64,000 nt of DNA from Helicostylum pulchrum (GCA_025677825.1 JAIXMO010000004.1:744001-808000); one strand, 5' to 3'. Positions 33,601-45,809 are shown, counted from the stretch's first letter. Translations and numbers: made by a program. Notes: generated from the sequence alone by a model not told the origin.

Positions 33601-36134
33601 TGCTAATGATAATATGTGACGCGGAAATATCACTCAAAATAGATGTAGACTTGAAAAGAGGAAATAGAGTGAGGTTTTCTAGTTTAAATAGACACTTTGA
33701 CACTAAATAAACATATAATGGCGAGTAGCCATACCATATATTATTGATACAGAAATTTAGTTTGGTCTCCCAGAAAATATACCATGGCGTTCTAGAGAAA
33801 CAGCGCCATTTTATTCTTTATTTCCTGACTCATTCAGACTTATATATTTTATAAATCGGTCACCAGTTTATCGATATATTTTTTTAAAGGGGAGAAAAAA
33901 TAGTAAACTTTTTTTTTTTAGCTTTTGAAAGTTTTATAGAAAAAAAATATGTATCTAATTTAATTTATAGTTTAGAGGGCTAAGTTTTAACTTGTTATGC
34001 TATGATATGTACGATCCTAGTTATTCTTTTTTTTTTCTTTGTTCATTCTTTTTTTTAAAAAAATAGCGGTCATACTATCCTCATATGCTTCGTAATGACT
34101 CTATTAAAAACTAGATAGCCGAGGGCGTTATAAGTATGTCTTAGTGACATGAACTTTAATCGTTATCTGTGCGCTGTACCCAGACTAGAGGTGTAACTGT
34201 AACTCCTGCTTTTTAAAATATTTGAATCCTTAAAGAAGAAGATTTACAAAGAGGAATACTTTTATAAAAAAAAAAAAAAACATATTAATGCATTCATAAC
34301 TAATACCTTTCTAACGAGATGCATCCTCCCAATATAACTATAAACCATCAGCTAACCAGTTCTACGAACTTGACCGAACGGGAGGAAACACAATAAAGGC
34401 AAGTCAACGTCGGGAAAAAATATAAAAATAGAAAGTCGTTGTTTTGATGTGATTAAATTTCATGCCATAAAATAAGATATGCGAAGACCATAGATGCCAT
34501 AAACTCTGTAAATTATTTAAACTCTTTAACTGTAAAAGAGAAACATACAAAGCAACCAGGGCGTTAATCCCGTAGCGATATTTTTAAGATTTGAACAAAT
34601 ATGTAGTTTGTGCCCATTAGTCAAGTTTCATATGTAAATATTTCGTTGCGAGGAGATAGAAATAACGGGTCTGGTTCTTATTTTTCGGTTTCGTTTATTT
34701 CCTCGGATCTAAATATTTTTATATATATTTGCGGTTATACAATGAAAGTAAATTAATGCAACACATTTTCTCACTTACAGCAGCGATAGGGAACGTTCTA
34801 GAGTGAGAACGATCGTGTGACATTGACTGGTTTAAACTAAGTGGTATCGATCCAAGGGCCACCGTGTCGCTCAAGTAGAAAACCATAATTAAACTGTACA
34901 AGTAACACCAACTGATTTATGACACTTGTGGAATAAGCTTTAACGGACTTATTATATTTGATACTTGGTATGCGCGGGATCTTTTGACTAAATAGAATGT
35001 AAGTGCTTCTTGTACACGCATAGATTTGCTTTCCTTTCTTATTGGTTCCCTGGCTTGGTATTTCTCACAACACATAACTGGTAAAATTTCAATTAAATAT
35101 AGTAAACGCTCAAGGATCGAAGAGGAAAAAAAAAGTGAAACTTGGTCAATTGTACTATTCACTTTTTGTTTGTTGTTGGGGCGTGTTTTGTTTCTGCAGC
35201 CGTTTATAACTAGTTTCACTTTCATATAAAACTCTATTGTTTTCATATAATGTCATATTGGATAAACCTCTATGATCCAAATACTAAACCTATGTGATTT
35301 CTTTTTTCTAGCGCGAAAGAAAAAAACACATGACTCAAAAAATAAATTGCTTTGGAATATCAGCTTGTATGAATTTTAATACCTGTTTACAGAGTGCTTC
35401 TTTAAAAGATATGCCATCACCGTGAGTATTTTAACATTTAAAGTTCATCGGCGGTTTCCAATAATTAATTATGGAATAGGATTTTTTTCCCTGTGTATTT
35501 TATCTTTTAAACGACAAGCTTCGGAGTTTATTATTTTTTATGATTAGTATGTGCACGGGCGCGTGATTGTGTTACATCCACAGCTTATATTTTGTGATAT
35601 TCAAGAGCACACGTTCATCGGTAGACTATCAATTGAAATATTAAATAACTATATGTCAGTGATAAGTACGATTTAACGGCATTACCATCTACCGTAACGT
35701 CGTGTATAACAAAAGGTAAGGGAAGTTTTTTTCGATAGTCAATTGATCCCCAGTTACAGAGGGGGCGAGAGGTTTTATTTTTATAATGTCGGAGAAAAAT
35801 AACACCAAAAGATATTCGCTATGCTTTTGTTGTGAGTGAAAAAAATAAATACAATAAATTAGAACAACGTGAATAGCACATTGTCCGAATTAGAAGGGTC
35901 AAAAGTCAATGTTAGTGATACTGCAACTGTAACAATAGCGCGAATAGTGAGTACAAATCAATAGAAAAGGATCATGGGTCCTTCGGAGTGTTGCAAGAAA
36001 AAAAAAACTGGTTTATAGGTCCCTTATCCTGGTCTAGTTGAATAAGGAAGGAAGTCAGTCAAACCGAAGCTTCCGCTGTTTCAAATTATTTTTTAAAGAT
36101 CAAAGTTACAAGCCAGCAAAAAAGAGGCCCACAG

Positions 36135-36143
36135 TATATAAAA
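36135..36143 (+). promoter_or_regulatory. TATA box of the bHLH gene
   Basis: tatataaaa lies 132-140 bp upstream of the bHLH start codon, followed by a pyrimidine-rich leader (ctttctttcgttttttcctttg). Position and sequence fit a core promoter. Confidence 0.5.
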
Positions 36144-36274
36144 CCTTGTATAAATACCGTACTTTTAACTGCAATTTCTTTCTTTCGTTTTTTCCTTTGC
36201 TAGTCTCTTTCAGCCTCTTTTATTTTATTTACTTATTTATTATTACATATCCTACTATTTATAATCTATACAAA

Positions 36275-37472
36275 ATGTATAATCGTAACAGAAGACCTTC
36301 ATTTAGAGATATAATCCCATCTACTACGATTGACAATGGTGATTTGTTTTCGGTATTTAACAAATTTCCTGCTAGTAGTTCCTTACCTTCCGCTAGTGTA
36401 AATGAAACTCATATCCACGTACCATCTATACCGACAGCTGAAAATCCTTCATATGTGTCTGATAAAGAACACGCAAAGCAAGTATATGGCGAAGATTCAG
36501 AGTCTTCTGATAACTCGAATCCGAAAAGGTACCTACATCGTCACGATAATAGTCTTTTTTTTTTTCATATAAATTAACGTATAAAATATATTGTATTAGA
36601 AGAATGTCCTTAAATAAAGCTGAACGAAGGGCCGAACATAATGCAATCGAACGCGCCCGAAGAGAATGTTTAAACTCCAAATTTTTACAATTGGCTGAAG
36701 TTCTACCTAATCTTCAAAATCATCGTCGTCCCTCCAAGGGTCAGATTGTTGAAAAAGCTTTAGACTGGGTGAAGCAAAACATGTCAAAAGAGGATAGATA
36801 CCAATATCAGATAATGCAGCTTCAGGATGAAAACAGAAGGCTAATGACGCAAATTAATATTGTACAAGAACAATCGACTAATGTAATGGTTACTTCTCCT
36901 AATTCTTCTTCACCTGCTGCTACTTGTCTTCCTGTCCCTCAGCAACAACACGCGTTTTCTAAAAACTCTACCAAAGCTCCTCCTACAGCCTGTGATGGCG
37001 ATACATCGAATAGTACAAACCCGTCTCGCTACTGTAACCAAATTGATGAAATGAGTATGATGGGTCCCGTGGCCCCTTTCGGTGTAGAATGGCGCCACCA
37101 ACCTGTGTTTGCCAATCAAAATAACACGGAGTACGTAATACCTTCGGCTTCTTCTTCTTCCTCATCGAGATTGTTACCCGAAGATGATGACGAAAGTAGC
37201 TTATCGAATGAAGACTTTCAAAATTATCATATACAAATGTCTTACAATGACATGTCGCAATGTACACGTAAGTTTTCTTTTTTTTATTTTCTAAAAAAAA
37301 ATGTTTTCTCATATGACTTATACTAATGTATACATTATTAGCGTTTGAAATGAGCCATCCATTATCGTCCGGAACTAACATCCCGTGGAGTAAAAACCAA
37401 ATCCATCCACAATATGCTATTGACTATTCTTCTACTGGTGGAAATGCAATTTTTGATCCGTATACATCATAA
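36275..37472 (+). CDS. Basic helix-loop-helix transcription factor
   Basis: Three exons (36275-36528, 36600-37267, 37342-37472) sum to 1053 nt, giving 350 residues. The bHLH domain is complete. The basic region is ERRAEHNAIERARRECLNSK, with the H-E-R pattern of E-box (CACGTG) binders of the Max/USF-like group. Helix 1 is KFLQLAEVLPNL, the loop QNHRRPSKG, and helix 2 QIVEKALDWVKQN. A short coiled-coil/leucine-zipper-like extension follows (IMQLQDENRRLMTQINIVQE). The rest is Ser/Gln/Asn-rich and probably transactivating. Exon 1 carries no domain. The first exon-exon join is in phase 2 and restores KRRMSLNKAERR. I cannot name an ortholog beyond the class. Confidence 0.92.
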
Positions 37473-39423
37473 TATATGTATTATCCAAGCACTTTATGTA
37501 AATCTTATTACTTATTATCTTGTAAATGCCGCTCTTTTTTTTTTCTTTTTACATTCTCATTTACACAAAAAACCATAACTTGTACACAAACATTCTAAGA
37601 ATAATTTATTTATTATTTACTTTCTACTTTTAGATATTAAAAAAAAAAAACGTATACATAATAAAAAAAAACCCCCCTCTCCCTCTTCACCCCATATAAA
37701 TAAGTAATATATGATCTGTTATTTATTTATTATGAAGCGATACAAACAATACAGAATAATATTAAGCTATTGTGTATTTCGCGGGAGAGTTTTATGGAAA
37801 TGACACCAAAACGCCGACTCCGCTATTTACCAAATAATTGGAACGTTAAGCAAAATGATGAATAATCTTCACTTCCAAAAAGGCTTACGACTAATAATAT
37901 TGTTTGTGTGCCTAAATATTTTTAACGAGTTGATTGTGTACGAATTTTTTTTCACAAAAGATGAAAAATAAAATTTGTTTTATTGTTACTAAAATATTTT
38001 ATAAACTTAAATAGTATAGACGTACGAAGATCATCTATAAATAATAACAAAATTGTCGTAATAACTAAATGAAGAAGATTAACGTTACACGATCATCAAA
38101 GCTCGTGTATTACATGTCTCCTATCATTATTATCCACTCTGTTTTATTTATTTTTAAAGCTTTTTAACCAACCCATGTACATTTGTTCTTTTTTTAAGTT
38201 TTTTTTTTTTTTTTTTTGAGTAACAAAATACATAAAAAAAAAAAAGAAAGAAAGTAAAAACGTTTCTCTTGCATATATATATCTAGTGCAAGTGGTACTA
38301 TATTATTGTTTGTTTTCTTGAGCTATATATAATGCTGCTAGTTTTTTTTTTCTCACCAGATTGCAGTAATTAAGGATAGTGCACTATATTACAAATTGTG
38401 TCTTTATTGATTATTTTTTTATGTTTGTGCTGATTAGATTAGGTAAAGCTTCAAGTTAAATATATAAAGACGTATGATGTTACAAACAGACTATTACAAA
38501 CTGTGTGTTCCACTCAACCGGCCCAATTATTTTATGGTAGTACGTAAGAGGGTCATTTCAAAAGTAATCGGGTATCCGCGGTAAGCAAAACTATTATTTC
38601 GCGACAAATGTATCATTCTAAACCAAGAAGTTATATACATTTGGCACGGTCAGTATTATACACTAAAAAAGGTTAGAGATGTTGTCTTGCAAAAAAAAAA
38701 AAGGATGTAGTACAAAGATACTCCCTATTGTACTCGATTAAAATAGACAAAAATACTGCTATGCTCATGTATACACATCAAACTGGATGCGTGGATATGT
38801 TGTTTCAAATTATTATTTTTTTACCCGCCTGTTCGGGATGTATACTGTTTCAGACTATACATATTCAGGTTTATACTTATCGAATGCTATGTTTCATCTG
38901 CTTATAATCTTTTACCGAGAGTAAAATTTTCGGGACCCTTTTTTTTTTACATAAAAAATTTGACTAAACCATTATAAGCGAGAGAACAAAAAAAAAAAAC
39001 TTCATACTTTATGACGGCAAATGGTGACTAAAGTAAAAACTTAAAAAAAAAAGAAAGTGTTAGATGCACGATAAATGCAGAATGTATTTAAAAGACATAA
39101 TTTTTTTAAATGCTATCATCCCTATTTGGCTGAAGTCACTTTTTTTAATTCACGCGTTCTGAAGATTCTAAAGCAGTGGTTTTTTTTTATAGCCCAGGGT
39201 GTGTCTTTATGAATGCATTTACCCCACTTTGAGATTTTATTTTATTCTAAAAAGTGAACGACAGATTATTATATACAGTACTGAAAAAAAAACCACCAAA
39301 GTTTTTTTTTAGTATGATAAATTAGCACATAATCTAACAAGCCTATGATTCTTGGCCACAAAAAAAAAAAAAAAATGTACGTATATAAAAAGTATTATTA
39401 ATAGTAATGACACAAAAGGGATT
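37473..39423. other. Intergenic between convergent transcription factor genes
   Basis: 3' flanks of the bHLH and Zn2Cys6 genes. Many A and T runs are seen (for example near 38195, 38240, 38690 and 39360), but no gene. Confidence 0.4.
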
Positions 39424-40513
39424 TTATTGACAATAAAAATTGGTATAAAACTTTTCTGTATTGGGCGGTTGCCACGACAAATCGACTACAAAATCAGTAT
39501 TTAAAGCAATGGCGGTGGAAGGGTTATGATGGGGGGCGGTAGATGATATAATGGGAGAACCAACGGGAGTGCCATACATGTTTAAACTGTTTTGTTCTTG
39601 TCTTATATGAGAATTGTAAAAAGAGTACATGTCTACCAAATTGTGTTCTTGTGGTACAGGAGGACAGAGTTGGGGTGAATGGCCGTTGGTGGTCATAGTG
39701 TCAATATGGTTGCTCATAGGAGATGGCATCATATTAACGTTGTTATTGTTTCCGTCATGATGATACTCACCCATTATATTCGTATTGTTATAAACGATTG
39801 AGTCCGGGTGACTAAACTGATTATTATGATATGGTGATGAGGCAGTGAATCTAGAAAGATTGTTCTGAGATGAACAAATAGCGCTTGGTGGCGGTGGTGT
39901 AACATGCTCGTTCGTGCTATCGCATTTGTTATTATTAGGTAATACAGACATTTGCGTTGCTGATAACATGTTTCCATTATCTTGAGGAGTAGCGGTCGAG
40001 ACCGGTTCCCTTGTCTCTTGTTTTTTTAATACTTTTTTGGTAGGTCTTTCTCCTAGTGATTGAACCAGGTGACCTCTTTTGTAAGGTCCTCGCTTGATAC
40101 CTTTCTTACGTTCTTTACGAACAGAGTCTTGGCATGTTTCGGTTAGATTATATTTTACACATCTTTGACAGGGTCTTCCCTCATCACATTTTTTACAGGC
40201 CTTCTGGCAATTTACTAATTAAAGGTAAAGAAATCATGTTCTTTTAATTTCGCATGTCATTATATTTATTTATAAAACTTGGGCTTTGTTATACTTTACC
40301 ACATGCATTTTTTACTTGTCGACGCTTTGGTTTACTAAGATCGCTAAGTAACATATCTGTTACGAGTTGATCATTATTATTATTGTTGTTGTAGTTATTG
40401 ACGATATTGTTTGCTGTCGCATCCGATGGTGACGATATATTCTCTATATTATATTTTTGTTGAAGTAATAACTGCACTTTATTATCAAATGTATATTCAG
40501 CAAACGTATTCAT
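39424..40513 (-). CDS. Zn(II)2Cys6 transcription factor
   Basis: Exons 40513-40300 and 40214-39424 sum to 1005 nt, giving 334 residues. The binuclear zinc cluster spans the intron: KNACVNCQKACKKCDEGRPC then QRCVKYNLTETC, six cysteines in C-x2-C-x3-4-C-x-C order with an atypical K/A-rich spacing. It is followed by the strongly basic RKERKKGIKRGPYKRG. This basic tail occurs in a conserved fungal zinc-cluster subgroup. The N-terminal part is Asn-rich, with a run encoded by AAT/AAC repeats. The C-terminal half is Asn/His/Pro/Ser-rich, probably an activation region. It converges with the bHLH gene 2 kb away. Target genes cannot be inferred. Confidence 0.9.
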
Positions 40514-42490
40514 TTTTGTTGTCGTTGTCGTTGTTGTTGGTAAAGAAGTTTTCCTTCTTTTTTTAAAAAAGAAAAAAAAGGGATAATATATATAGAAAAA
40601 GAAAAATAAAACTCGCAAAAAACCTGTTTTATATATATTTTAAAAGAGGTGATTATTTGTAGCCATTTTTAGATTGGATGACGTAGTTATAAAGTAAGTA
40701 AGGTAAAAAATAAGATGATATATATCAAAAGAGTCATTATCGTTATTATAAATATATCTTTGTACCCAAAAAATTTAAAGACATATTCGAATCTATTTTT
40801 CTGCACAGTCAAAGAGGAAAACTATATTCACAAAAAAAAAACGTTCCTCAGTGGCGTAAAAAAAAATTGCCCTTTACTCTCTAGTTACACAAGTAACATC
40901 ATTTTTTTTTCTTTACTTTACGAAAAAGATATATACATTTTTTGTTATCTCACGTTCTAACAGTACTAAAAACAAGATAAACCTGTGATCATGAGTAATC
41001 GTTGCTTATAGTAGTATAACATCAACCTTACCTATAAACAAAGTTGTTTCCATGTCGATCAAACAATATAAGCACACTCTCTCACTCAAATATCCCACAC
41101 TTATTCTTGCTGCCTGATGCAGTTTAACATGGAGTAAAAAAGAGGTGATACGATTAATATTTATCATTAGCCTGAACTATTTAAACTAAAAAAAAAAACT
41201 AGTCTAAAAAGCAGTATGAATTTTTTACAACTTTTTTCTTTTTCTTTGAAACGTATAATGTGTCAGTTAATAATAAAAATGCATAATTATTATTTGCTTT
41301 TTTGTGTTTATATTTGGCGCAGATGAGAATAAAGTTACAAAATGCGGTTTTATTTTTCAGCACAAGATCGGATACTCAACACCAATAAAACAGTTAATTG
41401 GTGTCTTAAAATAAGGGACGAAATACAGTCGTTCCACTACCAATTTAAGGATTTAGTGAAAAGAAAAAAATTAATAGATGCTTAGCATATTAAGAAAAAA
41501 AGTTTTCTTACCTTAAAAAAATAGAATAAATTAAAAATGAAATAAAACAGTTAGTACATCTGTTCTTAAACTTAAAAAATGATACAACTTATACACTGTA
41601 TTTAAGGACGCACGAAGGGGTTATATCAATCGTACGGAAGATTGTTCATTGTCTGCATCCTGACGTTTAAAAGCGTCAGGACGATCATTGTTGTTCTTTT
41701 CAGCCATGATATCACGATTCCATACGATATTGCAAGTGGTTTGTTGACACTTCAATATATTGTGTACTCTTTCATTTTTGATTTGTGAGTGACATTTCTA
41801 TTTTTGCATTTATTACATATTTGACTCGTCAAATAATTCATCTACCATACAAATATCTAAATTCTTTTCCGCAATATTTTGTTTAAAGCCTTTTTAATAA
41901 GACGGGACCGGTGCTGCTTTATTTTCTCTGCCCGTTGCCGCTGAACGTTCCATTTTATCAGCCTAAACTGTTTTTATCTTTTATTGTTTTAGAATAAATC
42001 CCTTTCATTTAAATACAATGCGTACCACCATCAGTAAGTTTTTTTTTATATGTGTACTTTTTAAAGGAATTCGTATATATTTTTCTTAGTATTTCCGTTT
42101 TCTCTATCTTCGTATAAAGGGATACGGTTTTTGCTAAAGCAACCGCCGGGAAAAAGTTAGCACAAGGCCATGAGATCCTCAAAATATGCTTTTTATCCCA
42201 TTCTAATCCATGTATTTTTTTTTCTAAATCTAGAAATTAAACAGTTACATCGTTTTTCGTTTGATTCAAATGAGACGCCAAAAAAGCATGTGCTTGCTTA
42301 TAAACTCTTAATACGGAGAGAGTATCAAGTGATTGATTAGCATTCAACGACAAATAAATAAAACCGATCGTATTCTAGGCTGTAGAGTACCTATAAAAAT
42401 TAAATAATAATAAAAAAAATGTTGTCTTTATATTTATCTACTGTCTTTGGTATTATTTTATTCTATGAGTACAGGAAATAATCTATAAAT
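40514..42490. other. Intergenic with two tiny candidate ORFs
   Basis: No conventional gene. Two small codon-like pieces occur. One is the minus ORF at 41621-41707, listed separately. The other is ATGCGTACCACCATCA at 42018, followed by a GTAAGT donor and a plausible ttcttag acceptor that would give a 28-residue peptide ending QPPGKS. The word tacagtcgttcca at 41424 also occurs at 9125. Confidence 0.3.
41621..41707 (-). CDS. Tiny hydrophilic ORF, 28 codons
   Basis: Reads MAEKNNNDRPDAFKRQ then DADNEQSSVRLI and stop. Composition is strongly polar and unlike the Phe/Leu/Tyr-rich noise frames of the region. It contains a hairpin (cctgacg and cgtcagg). It may be a first exon of an unrecognised gene, a real micropeptide or chance. 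Confidence 0.2.
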   Translation of the reverse strand: MAEKNNNDRPDAFKRQDADNEQSSVRLI

Positions 42491-43374
42491 CTAGTTTAAA
42501 AACTTTGTTATGAATGCAACAGTTTCATTACGAGAAGGAGCATTGGAAGGTACAACATGACTACATATTAAAATAGATTAGAGCAACATACTTAAAAAAG
42601 AAAAATAAAAAAACGCTTACCCTCCAGCATGACGGATAGCTTCAGGATCGACACACTGGTCTACAAGTGCTTGTTGAAGATCAGGAGTAATTAACTTGTC
42701 TTCTTCACCAATCATATGAAGTGTAGGTGTAGTAATCTTATGAGTCCAAATATGTTGTGTTGCTTTTTGAGGAAGAGGTTTAAAACCAGCAGCCAAGATG
42801 GCAAATTTAAAATTGGGGTGATCAAATTCAGGTCCAAATAAGCTTGGTGCTAATGTACGATCTTCAAGACACAGTGTCATTACCGCCGCAAGACAAGCGC
42901 CCTGAGAGAATCCAAATACTCCATCAAATGGTCCTTCTCTACTCATAAAGTCCTTTAAAAATGTAACCGATTCTTTAAATCCAACATAATACCCTTCTTC
43001 AGTTTGTTTACCATCATAAGGAAGCCACCAAGCAGCAGGCTTACCCTCTTTTTAGCAAGAATTAATAACCCCCGTCTTAATCAATATGTGTGTATGTCTT
43101 ACCTTCAGGTGCATTTTCGTCTTGAGCAGCAGCACGATGAGCTTCTGAAGTATACTTTGGGTCTGTAATAAGCTGAGGTGCAGTGACATAAACTGTCAAA
43201 AAAAAAAAATTTAATTTCCCTGGTAACTTTTTCTAATAACTTTTTTTTTTTTTTACCTAGTTCTGCCATCTTGTCTAATTTCTTTCGAATGACAGCTGTC
43301 TTCTTTCTAAACACAACTGCGTTTTGAACCATACCGTGAAGGCATAAAATACGTAACTTATTTTCTGCTGTCAT
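42491..43374 (-). CDS. FSH1: FSH-family serine hydrolase
   Basis: Four exons (43374-43257, 43192-43103, 43047-42621, 42560-42491) sum to 705 nt, giving 234 residues. It starts MTAENKLRILCLHGMVQNAV with the LCLHG oxyanion strand. Then come VYVTAPQLI, AAWWLPYDGKQTEEGYYVG, DGVFGFSQGACLAAVMT (nucleophile Ser in GFSQG), TTPTLHMIGEEDKLI (acid Asp) and GGHVVPSNAPSRNETV (catalytic His). The set of motifs and length match fungal FSH1/2/3 and human OVCA2, alpha/beta hydrolases of unknown physiological substrate with esterase activity. All catalytic residues are visible. The neighbouring transposable element begins 146 bp upstream of the start codon. Confidence 0.92.
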
Positions 43375-43519
43375 CTTCTAATAAAAATTACAAAGGGAAA
43401 AGAAGAAGAAAAAAAGTTTTTTTTCTATTTTTAGTGCTTTTCATAGGTTTCAAAAGTAATGCGTGACTTTTTTTCCAGAAAAAAAAATAACCTTAATGTA
43501 CGTAGTCTTTGATAATGTA

Positions 43520-43570
43520 CATCAAATTGCGGTTTTAAAAAAATTAAAGTGCGGGTTTTGCACAAATCAA
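43520..43570 (+). repeat. Left terminal inverted repeat
   Basis: Starts catcaaattgcggttttaaa and ends gttttgcacaaatcaa. It matches the reverse complement of 46968-47018 at 49 of 51 positions. Confidence 0.92.
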
Positions 43571-43832
43571 TTGTATGTCGTGCCTAACACAATCCCTGTT
43601 GCCTTCGCTTCGGACTCCGAAGTGGTCCAAGCTCTCTGAGCCACGCTTTATTTTCAGATATTATATAATAAAAAACTAGTACTATTTCAAGCAAGCTATT
43701 TAGATAAATTCAATTTTTTTTTTCGGGAGGGATAAAGATCGATGGCCAAATAGATTAATTAAACAGTTTTCGGTACCAAGGTAGGGTTTGTACCGCTTCT
43801 TCGTCCTTCGCTTCGGCAACTTCAGTATTTTT

Positions 43833-44276
43833 AAGGATGGTCTACAGCTTAATTTGTAAGGATGGTCTATATGATATATACACGCTATATATTCACACCT
43901 TTTGATTACTATTTTGAAGTCTGCTTTGCTGCTTTATTTTGACAAGTACAGATTTACTACGGGTAAATCTATACCGCGTGTATTTTCCTTATAAAAGATG
44001 CCCGTGACATTGTTACGCAAAATAGCACCTGTTTGTTATTCTTTATCGTGATCTGCTCAGTGCAAATAACTCGGTCCGTTTATTATTCACAACTCCCTAT
44101 TTTACTATTATCTGATTCAACTGTCATTGAAATCTTCTCATTTATATAAATAGCCATGCTTGCCCCTTTCAAATAATAAAATACTTTGCTTTACTTTTAT
44201 CAATTCTATTGACTTATTAATATATCAGCAAATATATCACGCTTAATTTTTAAGGATGGTCCACAGCTTAATTTTT
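43833..44276 (+). repeat. Repeated aaggatggtc motif
   Basis: The word taaggatggtctacagctta at 43837 is partly repeated at 43859 (taaggatggtctatatg) and recurs almost exactly near 44251 (taaggatggtccacagctta). All lie upstream of the first cargo ORF and may be promoter elements or subterminal repeats. Confidence 0.5.
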
Positions 44277-44298
44277 AATGATTGCCTTTTTTTTTCAG

Positions 44299-44946
44299 AA
44301 GAAAAAATGAAGCAAGTTGCATTTTCTTTAGAAAAAAATATACTCCTGATGTTGCAACTCTATGTATAAAAAAGATCGAGAGAATGGAAGACGTTGATTT
44401 GTGTTTCACCACTAATGCATTGCATCCTTGCATAATGAGTGAAGCAACAATCTATGGAGATTTACAACAATACCATCTCTATACAACCGCAAAGGAACTA
44501 GAAGAGAGTAATATTGATGATAAGGAAGACGATGGGATTACAAAATTTGGTAATTATTTTTCTTGTTATGAATATTTATAACGCTACTAATCAAAACGGC
44601 AATAGAAACCAGGGCTGCATTCCAGCCAGTTACTGAAATTTTTTTTAATGATGATCGTTTTTCCAAACAGAAACTGTTTGCAGAGTCCATATTCACAATA
44701 ATACACAGGTACACCAGTGAATTTAAGACTGAAAATTCGTTCAATACATGGTGCGCAACTGCTGGCTTAAATTTCTTGCTAGTCGAATGCTCGAGAAAAA
44801 CATTGAAAGGTGGCACTGAAGGAAAGAAAAGAAATCGTTTGTTGAACGTGTTAAAACAAAAACACCATGATAAAAAAAAAAAAAAAACTCATTTAGCCAA
44901 GATTATAGCAAGCACTCTTGTGATAAATAGTATCAAATTAAAATAA
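44299..44946 (+). CDS. Transposon cargo ORF 1, uncharacterised
   Basis: The first recognised exon starts after a T-rich cag acceptor. It has no in-frame ATG before 44385, so an upstream exon is missing. Early sequence is EASCIFFRKKYTPDVATLC, then MEDVDLCFTTNALHP. A gtaatt donor near 44549 and an aatag acceptor near 44607 join KF to ETRAAFQPVTEIFF. The frame continues through SIFTIIHRYTSEFKTENSF and NTWCATAGLNFLLVECSRK to a Lys-rich end and stop. The N-terminal block is paralogous to the minus-strand ORF at 45810-46031. I do not recognise the family. The 16-nt A run near 44872 is a place where a sequencing indel could matter. Confidence 0.55.
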
Positions 44947-45177
44947 AAGAGACAATAGTAAGTAAGATGAAACTTCTTATAAATCTTTATTGATTAAAAT
45001 TTCTTTTAAAAAACAAGAGAGGGAACAGAAGGTTGCTCCTCTCAATATTCTTTTTATAGCTTAATAATGATATTGAGGTGTTACGTGACAGCCTCAATTA
45101 TTTAAGGTACAGTCTCTTGCGTTAACTTATGGTAAAGTACTACAACTCTTATAAAATACCAATCAACAATATTGGAT

Positions 45178-45788
45178 ATGAAGAAAAAAGGGTTCACAAT
45201 AGTTGGTTATTGTCGGAAGTCTGCGCAAAAACGAAAGTCAAAAAAACAAGTGGAGTTATTGCAAGCGATGACAGACTATTTATATGAACGGTCTTTGGTA
45301 GACTATATATTCGTCTCGCCAATAGATAAAGCAAACACCCTCTTATCTTCTCTTCTCGAGACCTTGAATGTGACATGCATACTTTAAGTCAATTAAAGAA
45401 CATTCATGGCAACTCAAAAGGTATATTGATAACCCACATTATGGAATAATTCGGGCATATTTAACAAAATTTCTGTATTAGACATGCTACACTTCATCAC
45501 TAATAGACATACAGTTTGTTTGGTCACTTGCGACTATGCGGGTCTTACGACAAACAACACCGACCTCCAAGCAGTATTAACGTAAAATATAAAACAGAGA
45601 TGGGTTAAAAGATATAAAAAATGATTAAACATCAATATTTTTATTTAGACACAATGTAACTATTGAAAAAAATAGCGGTTGATTTGTATTACTATGACAT
45701 ACTAGATCGTAATGATTTGTTGAAAGATTCTAGCATGTTGAGTCGATTTGGTGAAAGTCGTACGGCGTTTAAGCAACGTCATTTATAA
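45178..45788 (+). pseudogene. Transposon cargo ORF 2 (GYCRKS protein), frame-broken
   Basis: Starts MKKKGFTIVGYCRKSAQKRK and continues LLQAMTDYLYERSLVDYIFV. A frame change occurs within a tcttctcttctc tract near 45350, then DLECDMHTLSQLKNIHGN. An intron-like gap (gtatattg to tgtattag) leads into TVCLVTCDYAGLTTNNTDLQ. A second intron-like gap and a slip at a 7-A run precede KIAVDLYYYDILDRNDLL and RFGESRTAFKQRHL, then stop. Similar 'GYCRKS...LLQ.M...L..RSLVD.V..S' and 'DYAGLTT' proteins recur, to my recollection, as hypothetical genes in mucoralean genomes. The RKS start faintly recalls serine recombinases, but no catalytic core is evident. Function unknown. Confidence 0.55.
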
Positions 45789-45809
45789 ATAAATTATTAT
45801 TATATTCAT

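Larger units (their letters stand above)
28517..36134. other. Gene desert of about 7.6 kb
   Basis: No gene can be supported on either strand. Open frames are short and stop-riddled, and the DNA is AT-rich with many poly-A/T runs. Weak coding-like relics are listed separately at 32269-32535 and 33370-33600. A 60-codon frame at 29537-29719 with VCCDCMKFDRSEFC is the only other mildly protein-like piece. No tRNA, rRNA, satellite array or terminal repeat pair was found by eye. Confidence 0.5.

Noticed and set aside
34719..35246. Overlapping 60-109-codon frames on both strands
   Set aside because: Opposite-strand frames overlap, the composition is noise-like, and no splice structure supports either one.
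45178..45260. Serine recombinase identity for the GYCRKS ORF
   Set aside because: Only the short start resembles a resolvase; the expected catalytic context and downstream domain are missing.
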